Shown: positions 8,101-17,639 of the stretch, in pieces | Position numbering within the stretch: the stretch's first letter is position 1 | Layout of the letters: each line of letters starts with the position of its first letter | Assembly: GCA_022843905.1 (NCBI GenBank) | Contig: JALHMT010000030.1 | Span: 1-61,094, forward strand | Direction of reading: 5' to 3' | Length of the DNA stretch: 61,094 nt | Source: Rubrivivax sp. | Lineage (GTDB): Bacteria; Pseudomonadota; Gammaproteobacteria; Burkholderiales; Burkholderiaceae_C | Program-made: the position numbers and the translations under genes | Notes under the pieces: model-generated | What the model was told of the DNA's origin: nothing | What the model saw: only the letters and a program-made list of their open reading frames with translations | The model's database searches: none

Positions 8101-8183
8101 CCCCGAAGCGCCTTGACGGCGCTTCCCCCCTTGGAAAGGGGGGCGGCGCTGGCGGACCGGCGGAGCCGGATCCGCGGCGCCTG
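8101..8183. repeat. Composite palindromic intergenic repeat of three hairpins
   Basis: Hairpin 1 (8105-8125) is GAAGCGCC/GGCGCTTC with loop TTGAC. Hairpin 2 (8125-8143) is CCCCCCTT/AAGGGGGG with loop GGA. A third GC-rich palindromic stretch centres on CCGGCGGAGCCGG (about 8157-8169). Together they fill the gap between the TTT receptor and matB. This type of composite repeat recurs in Burkholderiales genomes. It could act as a processing or attenuation element between the two genes. Confidence 0.6.
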
Positions 8184-8203
8184 CTTGATTACCGAGCATT
8201 CTC

Positions 8204-9736
8204 ATGAATTCGAATCTCTACAGCGCGCTGCGCGCGGCGTTTCCGGCGGATCTGGACTCGACGGCGATCGAGACGGCCGACGCAGCGCAGCCGCGCTACT
8301 ACACCTGGCGCGACCTCGAGCGGGGGTCGGCGATGATCGCCAACCTGCTCGCCTCGCTCGAGCTGCCGCCGGCCTCGCGCGTGGCGGTGCAGACCGAGAA
8401 GAGCGTCGAGGCGCTGATGCTCTACCTGGCGGTGCTGCGCTCGGGCCATGTGTTCCTGCCGCTGAACACTGCCTACCAGGCCGGCGAGATCGAGTATTTC
8501 GTCGGCAACGCCGAGCCCGCCGTGGTGGTTTGCAGCGAGAAGAACTTCGGCTGGGTCAGCACCATCGCCTTCAAGGCCGGCACGAAGCACGTCTACACGC
8601 TGGGCGAACACGGCACGGGTACGCTGCTCGACCGCGCGGCCTTCCAGCCCGACCAGCACACCCCGGTGCCGCGCGCGGTCGACGACCTCGCCGCCATCCT
8701 CTACACCAGCGGCACCACGGGGCGCAGCAAGGGCGCCATGCTGACGCACGGCAACCTGCTGTCCAACGCGAAGGTGCTGAAGGACGCCTGGGCCTGGCAG
8801 CCCGGCGACGTACTGATCCACGCGCTGCCCATCTTCCACGTGCACGGCCTCTTCGTGGCAACCCACGGCGCGCTGCTCAACGGCAGCAAGATGATCTGGT
8901 TCGGCCGCTTCGACCCCCGCGCGGCCATCGCGCGCTTCGCCGAGGCCAGCGTCTTCATGGGCGTGCCCACGCTCTACGTGCGCATGCTGGCCGAGGCCGC
9001 GCTGACACCGCAGGCCTGCGAGCACATGCGACTGTTCATCAGCGGCTCGGCGCCGCTGCTGACGGAGACCTTCAACGACTGGCGCGCGCGCACCGGCCAC
9101 ACCATCCTCGAACGCTATGGCATGAGCGAGACGGTGATGCTCACCTCCAACCCCTACCGGCCCGAGAGCGCGCGCCGCGGTGGCACGGTGGGGCTGGCAC
9201 TGCCTGGCGTGGGCGTGCGCGTGCGCGACGACAAGGGCCACCCGCTGGCCACCGGCGAGATCGGCGGCATCGAGGTGCGCGGGCCCAACGTCTTCAAGGG
9301 CTACTGGCGCATGCCCGAGAAGACCGCCGACGAATTCACCACCGACCTCTGGTTCAAGACCGGCGACGTCGGCCGCATCGACGCCGACGGCTACGTCACC
9401 ATCGTCGGGCGCAGCAAGGACCTCATCATCAGCGGCGGCTACAACGTCTACCCGGCGGAGATCGAAGGCGTCATCAACGACCTGCCCGGCGTGGCCGAGA
9501 GCGCGGTGGTGGGCGTGCCGCACCCCGACTTCGGCGAAGCGGTGGTGGCCGTGGTGGTGGCCAAGCCCGGCGCGGCACTGGACGGCCGCGAGATCGCCGC
9601 CACGCTGAAGGGCCGCATCGCCAACTTCAAGGTCCCCAAGCAGACCTTCGTGGTGGCCGACCTGCCGCGCAACGCCATGGGCAAGGTGCAGAAGAACCTG
9701 CTGCGCGAGCAGCACAAGGCGCTGTTCGCGGCGTGA
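8204..9736 (+). CDS. matB: Malonyl-CoA synthetase (acyl-adenylate-forming, MatB family)
   Basis: This 510-residue enzyme forms malonyl-CoA from malonate, ATP and CoA. Adenylation motifs are in order: the A3 loop LYTSGTTGRSKGAMLTHGN (about 165-185), A5 YGMSETVM, the A7/A8 hinge GRSKDLIISGGYNVYPAEIE, and the catalytic lysine in NAMGKVQKNLLR near the C-terminus. The middle stretch LPIFHVHGLFVATHGALL is typical of MatB. The neighbouring decarboxylase and GntR regulator confirm a malonate pathway. The stop overlaps the GTG start of the next gene, showing coupling. Confidence 0.93.
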   Translation: MNSNLYSALRAAFPADLDSTAIETADAAQPRYYTWRDLERGSAMIANLLASLELPPASRVAVQTEKSVEALMLYLAVLRSGHVFLPLNTAYQAGEIEYFVGNAEPAVVVCSEKNFGWVSTIAFKAGTKHVYTLGEHGTGTLLDRAAFQPDQHTPVPRAVDDLAAILYTSGTTGRSKGAMLTHGNLLSNAKVLKDAWAWQPGDVLIHALPIFHVHGLFVATHGALLNGSKMIWFGRFDPRAAIARFAEASVFMGVPTLYVRMLAEAALTPQACEHMRLFISGSAPLLTETFNDWRARTGHTILERYGMSETVMLTSNPYRPESARRGGTVGLALPGVGVRVRDDKGHPLATGEIGGIEVRGPNVFKGYWRMPEKTADEFTTDLWFKTGDVGRIDADGYVTIVGRSKDLIISGGYNVYPAEIEGVINDLPGVAESAVVGVPHPDFGEAVVAVVVAKPGAALDGREIAATLKGRIANFKVPKQTFVVADLPRNAMGKVQKNLLREQHKALFAA

Positions 9737-10740
9737 AGCTGCTGATCCTGGGCGGCACGCGCTTCCTCGGCCGCCACCTGGCCGAGCAGGCGCTGGCGCG
9801 CGGCGACGAGGTCACGCTGCTGCACCGCGGCCGCAGCGGCGCGGCGCTCTTCCCGCAGGCGCGGCACCTGATCGCCGACCGCGACGCCGACCTCGGCGTG
9901 CTCGACGACGGCCGCTGGGACGCGGTGATCGACACCAGCGCCTACGTGCCACGGCAGGTGAAGAGCGTGGCAGCCGCGCTCGGGGCGCGCGCCGGGCACT
10001 ACATGCTGGTGTCGACGATCAGCGTCTACCGCGACTTCGGCGCGCCCGGCATCGCCGAAGACGCGCCGCTGCAGACCCTGGCCGATCCCACCGTGGAGAC
10101 GGTCAGCGGCGAGACCTACGGCGGGCTGAAGGTGCTGTGCGAAGTCGAAGCCGAGGCCGCCTTCGGGCCGCGCTGCGCCATCGTGCGGCCCGGCCTCATC
10201 GTCGGCCCGCACGATCCCACCGGCCGCTTCACCTGGTGGGCCACGCGCCTGCAGCGCGGCGGCACGGTCATCGCGCCGGGCGCGCCTGCGGACGCCGTGC
10301 AGTTCATCGACGCACGCGACCTCGCCGCCTGGATGCTGCGCATCGCAGGCCACGCCAGCGGCACGTTCAACGCCACCGGCCCGGACAGCCCGCTCACGAT
10401 GGGCGGATTCCTGGAGACCGCGCGCAGCACCTTGAATCCGGCCGCCCGCCTCGAGTGGGTGCCGGAGCCCTGGCTGCTGGCCCAGGGCGTGGTGCCCTGG
10501 AGCGAACTGCCGGTGTGGGTGCCGCGCGAGTCGGCGGGGCTGCACCAGGTGGACATTCGCCGGGCGCTGGCCGCGGGCCTGAGCTGCCGGCCGCTGGCGC
10601 AGACGCTGACCGACACGGCGGCGTGGGCCGCGACGGTCGAAGCGCCCGTCCCACAGGCCATTGATCGCCCCGCCGCCGGCATGGCGCCCGAGCGCGAGGC
10701 CGACCTGCTGGCACGCTGGGCCGCCGAGACCCGCGCCTGA
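9733..10740 (+). CDS. NAD-dependent epimerase/dehydratase family protein (extended SDR)
   Basis: The protein has 335 residues with a GTG start at 9733 that overlaps the matB stop (GTGA). The N-terminal dinucleotide motif is LLILGGTRFLGRHLAEQAL. The catalytic region has the serine strand YMLVSTISVYRD and the YGGLKVLCE tyrosine-lysine pair. It matches the isoflavone-reductase/mRNA-binding-like epimerase group (GGTRFLGR type), often annotated only as NAD-dependent epimerase. Its place in the malonate operon is consistent, but no role in malonate metabolism can be deduced. It may act on the product of a linked pathway. Confidence 0.85.
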   Translation: MKLLILGGTRFLGRHLAEQALARGDEVTLLHRGRSGAALFPQARHLIADRDADLGVLDDGRWDAVIDTSAYVPRQVKSVAAALGARAGHYMLVSTISVYRDFGAPGIAEDAPLQTLADPTVETVSGETYGGLKVLCEVEAEAAFGPRCAIVRPGLIVGPHDPTGRFTWWATRLQRGGTVIAPGAPADAVQFIDARDLAAWMLRIAGHASGTFNATGPDSPLTMGGFLETARSTLNPAARLEWVPEPWLLAQGVVPWSELPVWVPRESAGLHQVDIRRALAAGLSCRPLAQTLTDTAAWAATVEAPVPQAIDRPAAGMAPEREADLLARWAAETRA

Positions 10741-10756
10741 GCGCGGCAGCAGCGGT

Positions 10757-11665
10757 TCAGCGCACCGCCTCGGGCGGGTACAGGAAGCGCAGCATGCCCT
10801 CGACCCGCGCCGCCCACGCCGTCTCGTCGTGCCCTGCGCCGGGCGCTTCGGCATAGGCCAGCGTGGCACGCACCGGGCTGCCGGGCGTCCCCTGGCGCCA
10901 GCCGCGCTGCAGCAAGGCGTCGCGCAGGCGCCGGGCGCCGGTCACTGCGCCCTCGCCTTCGAGCAGGCCGATGTCCAGCCACACGCGCGGCCGTCCGCTG
11001 CCCAGCGGCGTGGCGGCCACCTCACGCAGGATCTGCTCGCCACCCCACCACACCGAGGGCGAGACCACCAGCGCCGCGCCGAAGCTGCCGCCTTCGCGCA
11101 GCACCAGCCACATCGACACCAGCCCGCCCAGCGACGAGCCGCCCACCGCCGTTTGCGCGGCTTCGCGCCGCGTGCGGTAGCGCGCGTCGATGAAGGGCTT
11201 CAGCTCATCGACCAGGAAGCGCGCATAGGCCGCCGCGCCGCCGCCCTGCAACCGGCCCTCGCGCCGCATGGGCACGGGCGTGTAGTCGTCGATGCGCGAG
11301 CTGCCGTTGTTCACCGCCACGACGAGGGCCGGCGCCACCTCGCCGGCTGCCATCAGGCGCATCGCGGTCTCGTCGACACCCCATTCGGCGGGGGCGGCGG
11401 CGGCGTCGAAAACGTTCTCGCCGTCGTGCAGGTAGAGCACCGGGTAGCGCTTCGTGGGCGAGTCGCCATAGCCCGGTGGCAGCCACACCTGCACCTCGCG
11501 CGGCGCGACGTGGCGCGAGGGGAACGCGGGGTGTCGCTCGATGAGGCCAGTGCGCTGCAGCGACGGCGCGGCACGCGGGGCGGACGCCGCTGCGCCCTGG
11601 GCGTTCGCGTCGACGCCCAGCGCCGCGGCGCCGGCCACCAGCAGCAGGGACCGGCGCCGCCGCAC
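10757..11665 (-). CDS. Secreted esterase of the esterase-D/IroE type (PF00756 fold)
   Basis: This 302-residue protein has an arginine-rich signal peptide (MRRRRSLLLVAGAAALGVDANAQ). The domain begins with the strand VQVWLPPGYGDSPTKRYPVLYL and contains the oxyanion-side motif LHDGENVFD. The nucleophile elbow is GGSSLGG, and the histidine is in EAPGAGHDETAW near the end. The arrangement is that of bacterial IroE/Fes-like and acyl-CoA-thioesterase-like esterases. It lies 10 bases downstream of a cupin gene on the same strand and converges on the epimerase gene 16 bases away. The substrate is unknown; the signal peptide places it in the periplasm. Confidence 0.82.
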   Translation of the reverse strand: MRRRRSLLLVAGAAALGVDANAQGAAASAPRAAPSLQRTGLIERHPAFPSRHVAPREVQVWLPPGYGDSPTKRYPVLYLHDGENVFDAAAAPAEWGVDETAMRLMAAGEVAPALVVAVNNGSSRIDDYTPVPMRREGRLQGGGAAAYARFLVDELKPFIDARYRTRREAAQTAVGGSSLGGLVSMWLVLREGGSFGAALVVSPSVWWGGEQILREVAATPLGSGRPRVWLDIGLLEGEGAVTGARRLRDALLQRGWRQGTPGSPVRATLAYAEAPGAGHDETAWAARVEGMLRFLYPPEAVR

Positions 11666-11675
11666 GGGCTGCGCC

Positions 11676-12200
11676 CTATCGAATGAATTGATCGACGTAA
11701 CCTTCGCCCAGCCCGTTGGCGGCGTAATGCCGGCGGCACTTGTCGATGCGCGTGAAGACGTCGTCGTAGCCGGTGGTGTTGCCGTCGGGGTCGACGTAGA
11801 TCATGGCGCCGTTGACCTGGAACAGCGTGATCATCTCGGTCACGTCGGCGTCCACCACCAGCGTGTGCGTCTCGCCCGGCGCTTCGTACACGTAGCCGCC
11901 TTCGGTGGCCACCCAGTCGTGCTCCAGGTAACGCCAACGCCCCTTCAGCACGTAGCCGTGCACCGGCTGCGGATGGCGGTGGCGCGACAGCACGCCGGCG
12001 CTCTGCACCTTCAGCAGGTTGACCCAGTAGCCGCGCGAGGCGCTCAGGCACAGCGGCCGGAACCACACGCGGTTGCCCACCGGCACCCACACGCGCTCGT
12101 CCTGCGGGATGGCGTCGGGGATCACCAGCTCGGGCGGCGACTCCTTGGGCTGCGGGTGGCGGTAGGCGATCCACTCGGGGTTGTTCTGAGGCGTCGTCAT
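11676..12200 (-). CDS. Cupin, 2,4'-dihydroxyacetophenone dioxygenase-like protein
   Basis: This 174-residue single-domain cupin has the first metal motif as LSRHRHPQPVHGYVLKG. The second is EAPGETHTLVV, giving His-His-Glu/His ligands for a ferrous ion. The whole protein follows the 2,4'-dihydroxyacetophenone dioxygenase family in length and layout. That family cleaves a carbon-carbon bond next to a keto group, but many members are untested, so the substrate is only suggested. It is in line with an SDR upstream (24-base gap) and an esterase downstream (10 bases), a plausible small catabolic operon running from 12964 to 10757. Confidence 0.75.
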   Translation of the reverse strand: MTTPQNNPEWIAYRHPQPKESPPELVIPDAIPQDERVWVPVGNRVWFRPLCLSASRGYWVNLLKVQSAGVLSRHRHPQPVHGYVLKGRWRYLEHDWVATEGGYVYEAPGETHTLVVDADVTEMITLFQVNGAMIYVDPDGNTTGYDDVFTRIDKCRRHYAANGLGEGYVDQFIR

Positions 12201-12223
12201 GAGGTCCTTCTACGGTGGAGGGT

Positions 12224-12964
12224 TCAGATGGCCGAATAGCCGCCGTCGACAGGGACGACGGCACCCGTCATGAAGCGGGCCTCGTCGGACAGCAGGAAGC
12301 GCACCACGCTGCCGACCTCGTCGGTCTGGCCCCAGCGGCGCATCGGCGTGCGGTCGAGGATGGGCGCGGCGCGCGCGTCGTCGTCCTGCAGCGCCTTCGT
12401 CAGCGGCGTGGCGATCCAGCCCGGCGCCACGGCGTTGACGCGCACGCCGTCGGCGGCCCAGGCGGCGGCCAGGCTCTTGGTGAGCTGCACCACGCCGCCC
12501 TTGGACGCCGAATAGCCCGGCACGAAGGGTGAGCCGAACATCGACAGCATCGAGGCCGTGTTGACGATGGCCGCGCCACCGCGGGCGACCGGCGCGAAGC
12601 GCGGCTTGCAGGCCAGGCACAAGCGCATGGTGCCCACGAGGTTGACCTCCAGCGTCTGGCGAAAGCGGTCGATCTCGAACTCGGCGCCGCCGCGCTGGAT
12701 GATGCCGGCGCAGTTCACCAGGCCCGCCAGCTCGCCGTCGATGCCGGCCAGCGCGGCGTCGACCGAGGCGGCGTCGGTGACGTCCAGCTTCAGCGTCGTG
12801 ATGCCGTCGGTGGCCGGGAAGGCGGCGATCTCGGCGTCCGACACGGTGCCGGCAAAGACCCGCCAGCCGCCCGCCGCCAGCGCCCGCGAAACGCCGGCAC
12901 CGATGCCGCTGGTGCCGCCCGTGACCAGCACGGTGCGCGATGGAGTGGATCCGGCAGGGTTCAT
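12224..12964 (-). CDS. SDR family oxidoreductase
   Basis: The gene encodes 246 residues when started at the ATG at 12964 (MNPAGSTPS); the frame stays open 15 codons further but that extension is not SDR-like. The cofactor motif is LVTGGTSGIGAG, followed by the acid strand LKLDVTDAAS, the NNAG equivalent VNCAGII, and the catalytic serine in NTASMLSMFG with YSASK as the Tyr-Lys pair. The C-terminus ends in the usual MTGAVVPVDGGYS. Such enzymes reduce or oxidise small alcohols and ketones with NAD(P)H. It is probably the first gene of a unit with the cupin and esterase. Confidence 0.88.
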   Translation of the reverse strand: MNPAGSTPSRTVLVTGGTSGIGAGVSRALAAGGWRVFAGTVSDAEIAAFPATDGITTLKLDVTDAASVDAALAGIDGELAGLVNCAGIIQRGGAEFEIDRFRQTLEVNLVGTMRLCLACKPRFAPVARGGAAIVNTASMLSMFGSPFVPGYSASKGGVVQLTKSLAAAWAADGVRVNAVAPGWIATPLTKALQDDDARAAPILDRTPMRRWGQTDEVGSVVRFLLSDEARFMTGAVVPVDGGYSAI

Positions 12965-13073
12965 GCGGCGCCCGGGCTGCGTTGGGGCGACCAGCATAGC
13001 GCGAAGCATGGGCTTCGCCCCCGGCGCTGCGGGGCGGGCGCAGCTCTGTCACCATCGTCGACGTCCGCGGCCC

Positions 13074-13109
13074 TTTCGACCGTTTCGACCGTTTCGACCC
13101 TTTCGATTC
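13074..13109. repeat. Four tandem 9-bp repeats (TTTCGACCG)
   Basis: Four head-to-tail copies are present: TTTCGACCG, TTTCGACCG, TTTCGACCC and TTTCGATTC. They end 13 bases before the glutathione peroxidase start, in the short region between divergent genes. The position overlaps where the promoter and leader of gpx should be, so copy-number change could alter its expression. Repeats of this kind also expand neutrally in GC-rich genomes. Confidence 0.8.
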
Positions 13110-13122
13110 CACAGGCAGAGCC

Positions 13123-13719
13123 ATGACGACACGCACTTTGCTCCCGACCGCCGCCCTGGCCGTGGCCAGCCTGCTCGCTGGCGCGGCGGTCCCGACGGCC
13201 CTCGCGCAGCCCGCTGCGGCGCCGGCCGCCCGCACCGCCTGCCCGCCGCTGCTGCAGCACAGCTTCAAGCGCCTGCAGGACGAGAAGCCGCAGGCCCTGT
13301 GCCAGTACGCCGGCCAGGTGCTGCTGGTGGTCAACACCGCCAGCTTCTGCGGCTTCACGCCGCAGTACGAAGGCCTGGAAGCACTGCATGCGAAGTACGC
13401 GGCGCGCGGTCTGGTGGTGATGGGCTTCCCGTCCAACGACTTCCAGCAGGAGCCCGGCAGCCGCGAGCAGATCGCCGAGGTCTGCTTCAACACCTACGGC
13501 GTGAAGTTCCCGATGTTCTCCAAGACGGTGGTGAAGGGGCCGGGTGCCCACCCGCTGTACGCCTCGCTGGCGCAGGCCACCGGCCAGGCGCCGGGCTGGA
13601 ACTTCCACAAGTACCTGGTGGACCGCAGCGGCAGGCCGCTGGCCAGCTTCGCCAGCAGCGTCAAGCCGGGCGATCCGGCCCTGACGTCGGCCATCGAGAA
13701 GGCGCTCGCGGCGCGCTGA
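13123..13719 (+). CDS. Glutathione peroxidase-family protein, exported
   Basis: This 198-residue thiol peroxidase has a signal peptide (residues 1-29, ending ALAQP), which is unusual for a family that is mostly cytoplasmic. The peroxidatic cysteine is C76 in NTASFCGFTPQYEGLE. The resolving-loop strand GFPSNDFQQEPG and the WNFHKYLVD motif with the active-site tryptophan and asparagine are present. It reduces hydroperoxides using glutathione or, more likely in the periplasm, a thioredoxin-like donor. It precedes the formaldehyde oxidation genes by 78 bases on the same strand, and a shared stress function is possible. Tandem 9-bp repeats lie just upstream. Confidence 0.9.
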   Translation: MTTRTLLPTAALAVASLLAGAAVPTALAQPAAAPAARTACPPLLQHSFKRLQDEKPQALCQYAGQVLLVVNTASFCGFTPQYEGLEALHAKYAARGLVVMGFPSNDFQQEPGSREQIAEVCFNTYGVKFPMFSKTVVKGPGAHPLYASLAQATGQAPGWNFHKYLVDRSGRPLASFASSVKPGDPALTSAIEKALAAR

Positions 13720-13797
13720 CGACGGTCGGCGCGCCGCGCTGCCGACAGGGCGGCGGTTTGCAGTACGCTCCCGCCCGAATCAACAGGAGTTCTGCCC

Positions 13798-14903
<1,106 letters not shown>

Positions 14904-14904
<1 letters not shown>

Positions 14905-15773
14905 TGAACGCAGCGGCGCCCGAGGCGCTGGAAGTGCTGAGCGAGCACGCCTGCTTCGGTGGTGTGCAGGGCTTCTACCGCCACACCTCGTCGGCCATCG
15001 GCCTGCCGATGCGCCTGGGCGTGTACCGCCCGCCGCAGGCGCTTGGCGCGGCCGCGCGGCCGGTGCCGGCCCTGGTGTACCTGGCGGGCCTGACTTGCAA
15101 CGAAGAGACCTTCGCCATCAAGGCCGGCGCGCAACGCGTGGCCGCCGAGCTGGGGCTGATGCTGGTGACGCCCGACACCAGCCCGCGCGGCACCGGCGTG
15201 GAAGGCGCCGACGCGGCCTGGGACTTCGGCACCGCCGCCGGTTTCTATCTGGACGCCACGCAAGCGCCCTGGGCGACCCACTGGCGCATGGAAAGCTACA
15301 TCGTGCAGGAGCTGCCCGCGCTGCTGTCGCTGCACTTCCCGCTGCAGGCCGACGCGCTGGGCGTGTTCGGCCATTCGATGGGCGGCCACGGCGCGCTGAC
15401 GCTGGCACTGCGCCACCCGGGGATGTTCCGCAGCGTCTCGGCGCTCGCACCGATCGCCGCCCCCATGCAGTGTCCGTGGGGCGTGAAGGCATTCAGCGGC
15501 TACCTGGGTGACGACCGCGCCGCCTGGGCCGCGCACGACGCCACCGAACTGGTGAAGGCGGGTGCGCGCACGGCGCCGCTGCGCATCGACCAGGGCGAGG
15601 CCGACAAGTTCCTGGCCGAGCAGCTGCACCCGCACCAGTTCGAAGCCGCCTGCCGCGACGCCGGGCAGCCGCTGCAGCTGCACCGGCACGCGGGCTTCGA
15701 CCACGGCTACTACTTCATCTCGACCTTCGTCGAGGCCCACCTGCGGCACCACGCCGCCACGCTGCTGGGCTGA
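14904..15773 (+). CDS. fghA: S-formylglutathione hydrolase
   Basis: This 289-residue serine hydrolase converts S-formylglutathione to formate and glutathione. It has the family signature LVYLAGLTCNEETFAIKAGAQ near residue 60 and the catalytic serine S158 in GVFGHSMGGHGAL. The catalytic histidine is in HAGFDHGYYFISTF. The ATG overlaps the last base of the frmA stop codon (TGATG). It is followed after six bases by the RlmN-like gene, so the formaldehyde pair is transcribed together with an RNA-modification-type gene. Confidence 0.95.
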
Positions 15774-15779
15774 GCCGCG

Positions 15780-16835
15780 GTGCCGGGCCACCCCTTCACC
15801 GACATCACCGGGCTGCGCCAGCACCTGCGCGGCCTGGGCGCGGGCCCGAAGCACGAGGCCCGCGTGCTGCGCCTGTGGGCCACGGCCCAGCCCCAGGACA
15901 GCGGCCGCAAGCGGCTGGAAGACTTCATGCCGCAAGGCCTGCGCGCTGCGCTGCCGGCGCTGGGCGACGAGCTCGCGCGCCTGGCCACGCTGCGTTCGGA
16001 GCATCCCGGTGAAGACGGCTCGGCGCGCCTGCTGGTGGCCCTGCACGACGGGCAGACGGTGGAGTCGGTGCTGCTGCCGCGCGACGGCCTGTGCGTCAGC
16101 ACGCAGGTCGGCTGCGCCGTCGGCTGCACCTTCTGCATGACCGGCCAGGGCGGCCTGCTGCGCCAGCTGGGCAGCGCCGAGATCGTGGCCCAGGTGGTGC
16201 TGGCGCGGGCGCGGCGCGCGGTGAAGAAGGTCGTCTTCATGGGCATGGGCGAGCCCGCGCACAACCTCGACGCGGTGATGGACGCCATCGAGCTGCTGGG
16301 CACCGGCGGCGCCATCGGGCACAAGAACCTGGTGCTGTCGACCGTGGGCGACCCGCGGCTCTTCGAGCGCCTGCATGCCTTGCCGGCAGGCCGCGTGCGG
16401 CCGGCGCTGGCGCTGTCGCTGCACACCACGAAGGCTGCCCTGCGCGAAGAGCTGCTGCCGCGCGCGCCGCGCATCACACCCGCCGAACTGGTGGCCGAGG
16501 GCGAACGCTACGCGCGCGCCACCGGCTACCCGATCCAGTTCCAGTGGACCCTGATCGACGGCGTCAACGACGGCGACGACGAGATCGAGGGCATCGCCCG
16601 GCTGCTGTCGGGCAAGTACGCACTGATGAACATGATCCCCTTCAACACCGTGGACGGCGTGCCCTACCGCCGGCCGTCGTGGGAACGCGCGGCGGCCATC
16701 GCGCGCACGCTGCACCGGCGCGGCATCCTCACCAAACTGCGGCAATCGGCCGGGCAGGACGTGGACGCCGGCTGCGGGCAGCTGCGGGCACGCGAAGCCC
16801 CGCCGCGCTTTCCGGTGCCGGTGGTGGCGGCATGA
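15780..16835 (+). CDS. Divergent RlmN/Cfr-family radical SAM RNA methyltransferase
   Basis: The protein has 351 residues with a GTG start at 15780. The radical SAM cluster ligands are C112, C116 and C119 in QVGCAVGCTFCMTGQ. C105 corresponds to the mechanistic cysteine of RlmN, and C332 (DVDAGCGQLR) to the methyl-carrying cysteine, so both steps of RlmN/Cfr chemistry should be possible. MGMGEPAHN, SLHTTKAALRE and the C-terminal RPSWE motifs are in place. The N-terminal helical region lacks the usual RlmN FRAxQ motif, and the core is divergent, so this looks like a paralogue of the housekeeping RlmN. The target (23S A2503, tRNA or other) is unknown. It lies in an operon with frmA and fghA. Confidence 0.78.
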   Translation: MPGHPFTDITGLRQHLRGLGAGPKHEARVLRLWATAQPQDSGRKRLEDFMPQGLRAALPALGDELARLATLRSEHPGEDGSARLLVALHDGQTVESVLLPRDGLCVSTQVGCAVGCTFCMTGQGGLLRQLGSAEIVAQVVLARARRAVKKVVFMGMGEPAHNLDAVMDAIELLGTGGAIGHKNLVLSTVGDPRLFERLHALPAGRVRPALALSLHTTKAALREELLPRAPRITPAELVAEGERYARATGYPIQFQWTLIDGVNDGDDEIEGIARLLSGKYALMNMIPFNTVDGVPYRRPSWERAAAIARTLHRRGILTKLRQSAGQDVDAGCGQLRAREAPPRFPVPVVAA

Positions 16836-17611
16836 GGCCGGCGCTGCTGTGGCTCCTGGCGGCGGCCGCGTCGGCGGCGCACGCGCAGCCGGCCCAGTCA
16901 ACCCCTCCGGCCGGCATCGACTGGGTGCGCGTCGGCGGCTTCAGCATCGCGCGCACCGAGACCACCGTCGGCCAGTTCCGCCGATTCGTGGACGCGACGA
17001 AGACCGTCACGCGCGCCGAACGCGCTGGCGGCGGCGAGGTCTACGAGGCCGGCTGGGTGCGCAAGCCCGGCTGGACCTGGGCCACGCCTTTCGGCAGCGA
17101 CCGCCGCGCGGCCGACGACGAACCCGCCGTGCACGTCGACTTCGACGAAGCGCGCGCCTTCTGCCGATGGGCCGGTGGGCGCCTGCCGACCGACGCCGAG
17201 TGGGTGTCGGCCGCCTACACCGAGCAGCGCGCGCCGCCGCCCGCGCCCTTCGTGGCGGGACGCCGCTACCCGCTGCCCACCGGTGAGTCGCCCACGGGCG
17301 CGCAGTGTCTCGAAGACTGCGGCCCGGCCGCCCGCGAGCGCGCCATCGCCCACGGCGCGCGCCTGCTGCGCGGCCACGGCCACGCACGCGCCGGCAGCAC
17401 GCCGGCGGGTGTCAACGGCCTGCACGAGATGGCCGCCAACGCCTGGGAGTGGGTCGACGAGCCGGCCGGCGCCACGGGTGATGCAGAACGCCGCACGCGC
17501 GGCGGCTCGTGGTGGTATGGCGTGGCGCAGATGCGCGCCGACCACCTGCAGGGCAAGCCGCCGGCGACCACGGTGGTCTACATCGGCTTCCGCTGCGCGA
17601 AGACGCCCTGA
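16832..17611 (+). CDS. Secreted formylglycine-generating-enzyme-fold (SUMF1) protein, probably non-catalytic
   Basis: The protein has 259 residues with a signal peptide (MRPALLWLLAAAASAAHAQP). It contains the FGE-sulfatase fold: FSIARTETTVGQFRRFVDA, RLPTDAEWVSAA, MAANAWEWV, RGGSWWYG, and a final YIGFRCAKTP. In true formylglycine-generating enzymes, copper-binding cysteines lie in the segment after GGS; here that segment (SWWYGVAQMRADHLQ) has none. The protein is therefore probably a binding or structural member of the family, not a sulfatase activator, and no sulfatase is nearby. Its start overlaps the stop of the RlmN-like gene (ATGA). Confidence 0.82.
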   Translation: MRPALLWLLAAAASAAHAQPAQSTPPAGIDWVRVGGFSIARTETTVGQFRRFVDATKTVTRAERAGGGEVYEAGWVRKPGWTWATPFGSDRRAADDEPAVHVDFDEARAFCRWAGGRLPTDAEWVSAAYTEQRAPPPAPFVAGRRYPLPTGESPTGAQCLEDCGPAARERAIAHGARLLRGHGHARAGSTPAGVNGLHEMAANAWEWVDEPAGATGDAERRTRGGSWWYGVAQMRADHLQGKPPATTVVYIGFRCAKTP

Positions 17612-17615
17612 TCCA

Positions 17616-17635
17616 GGCGCCGCGATCGCGGCGCC
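17616..17635. terminator. Perfect 20-bp palindrome between convergent genes
   Basis: GGCGCCGCGATCGCGGCGCC is a perfect palindrome placed four bases after the stop of the FGE-fold gene and four bases before the stop of the convergent lipase gene. No T tract follows on either strand, so it may work as a two-way transcription barrier or mRNA end stabiliser, not a classical intrinsic terminator. Confidence 0.5.
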
Positions 17636-17639
17636 CGGG

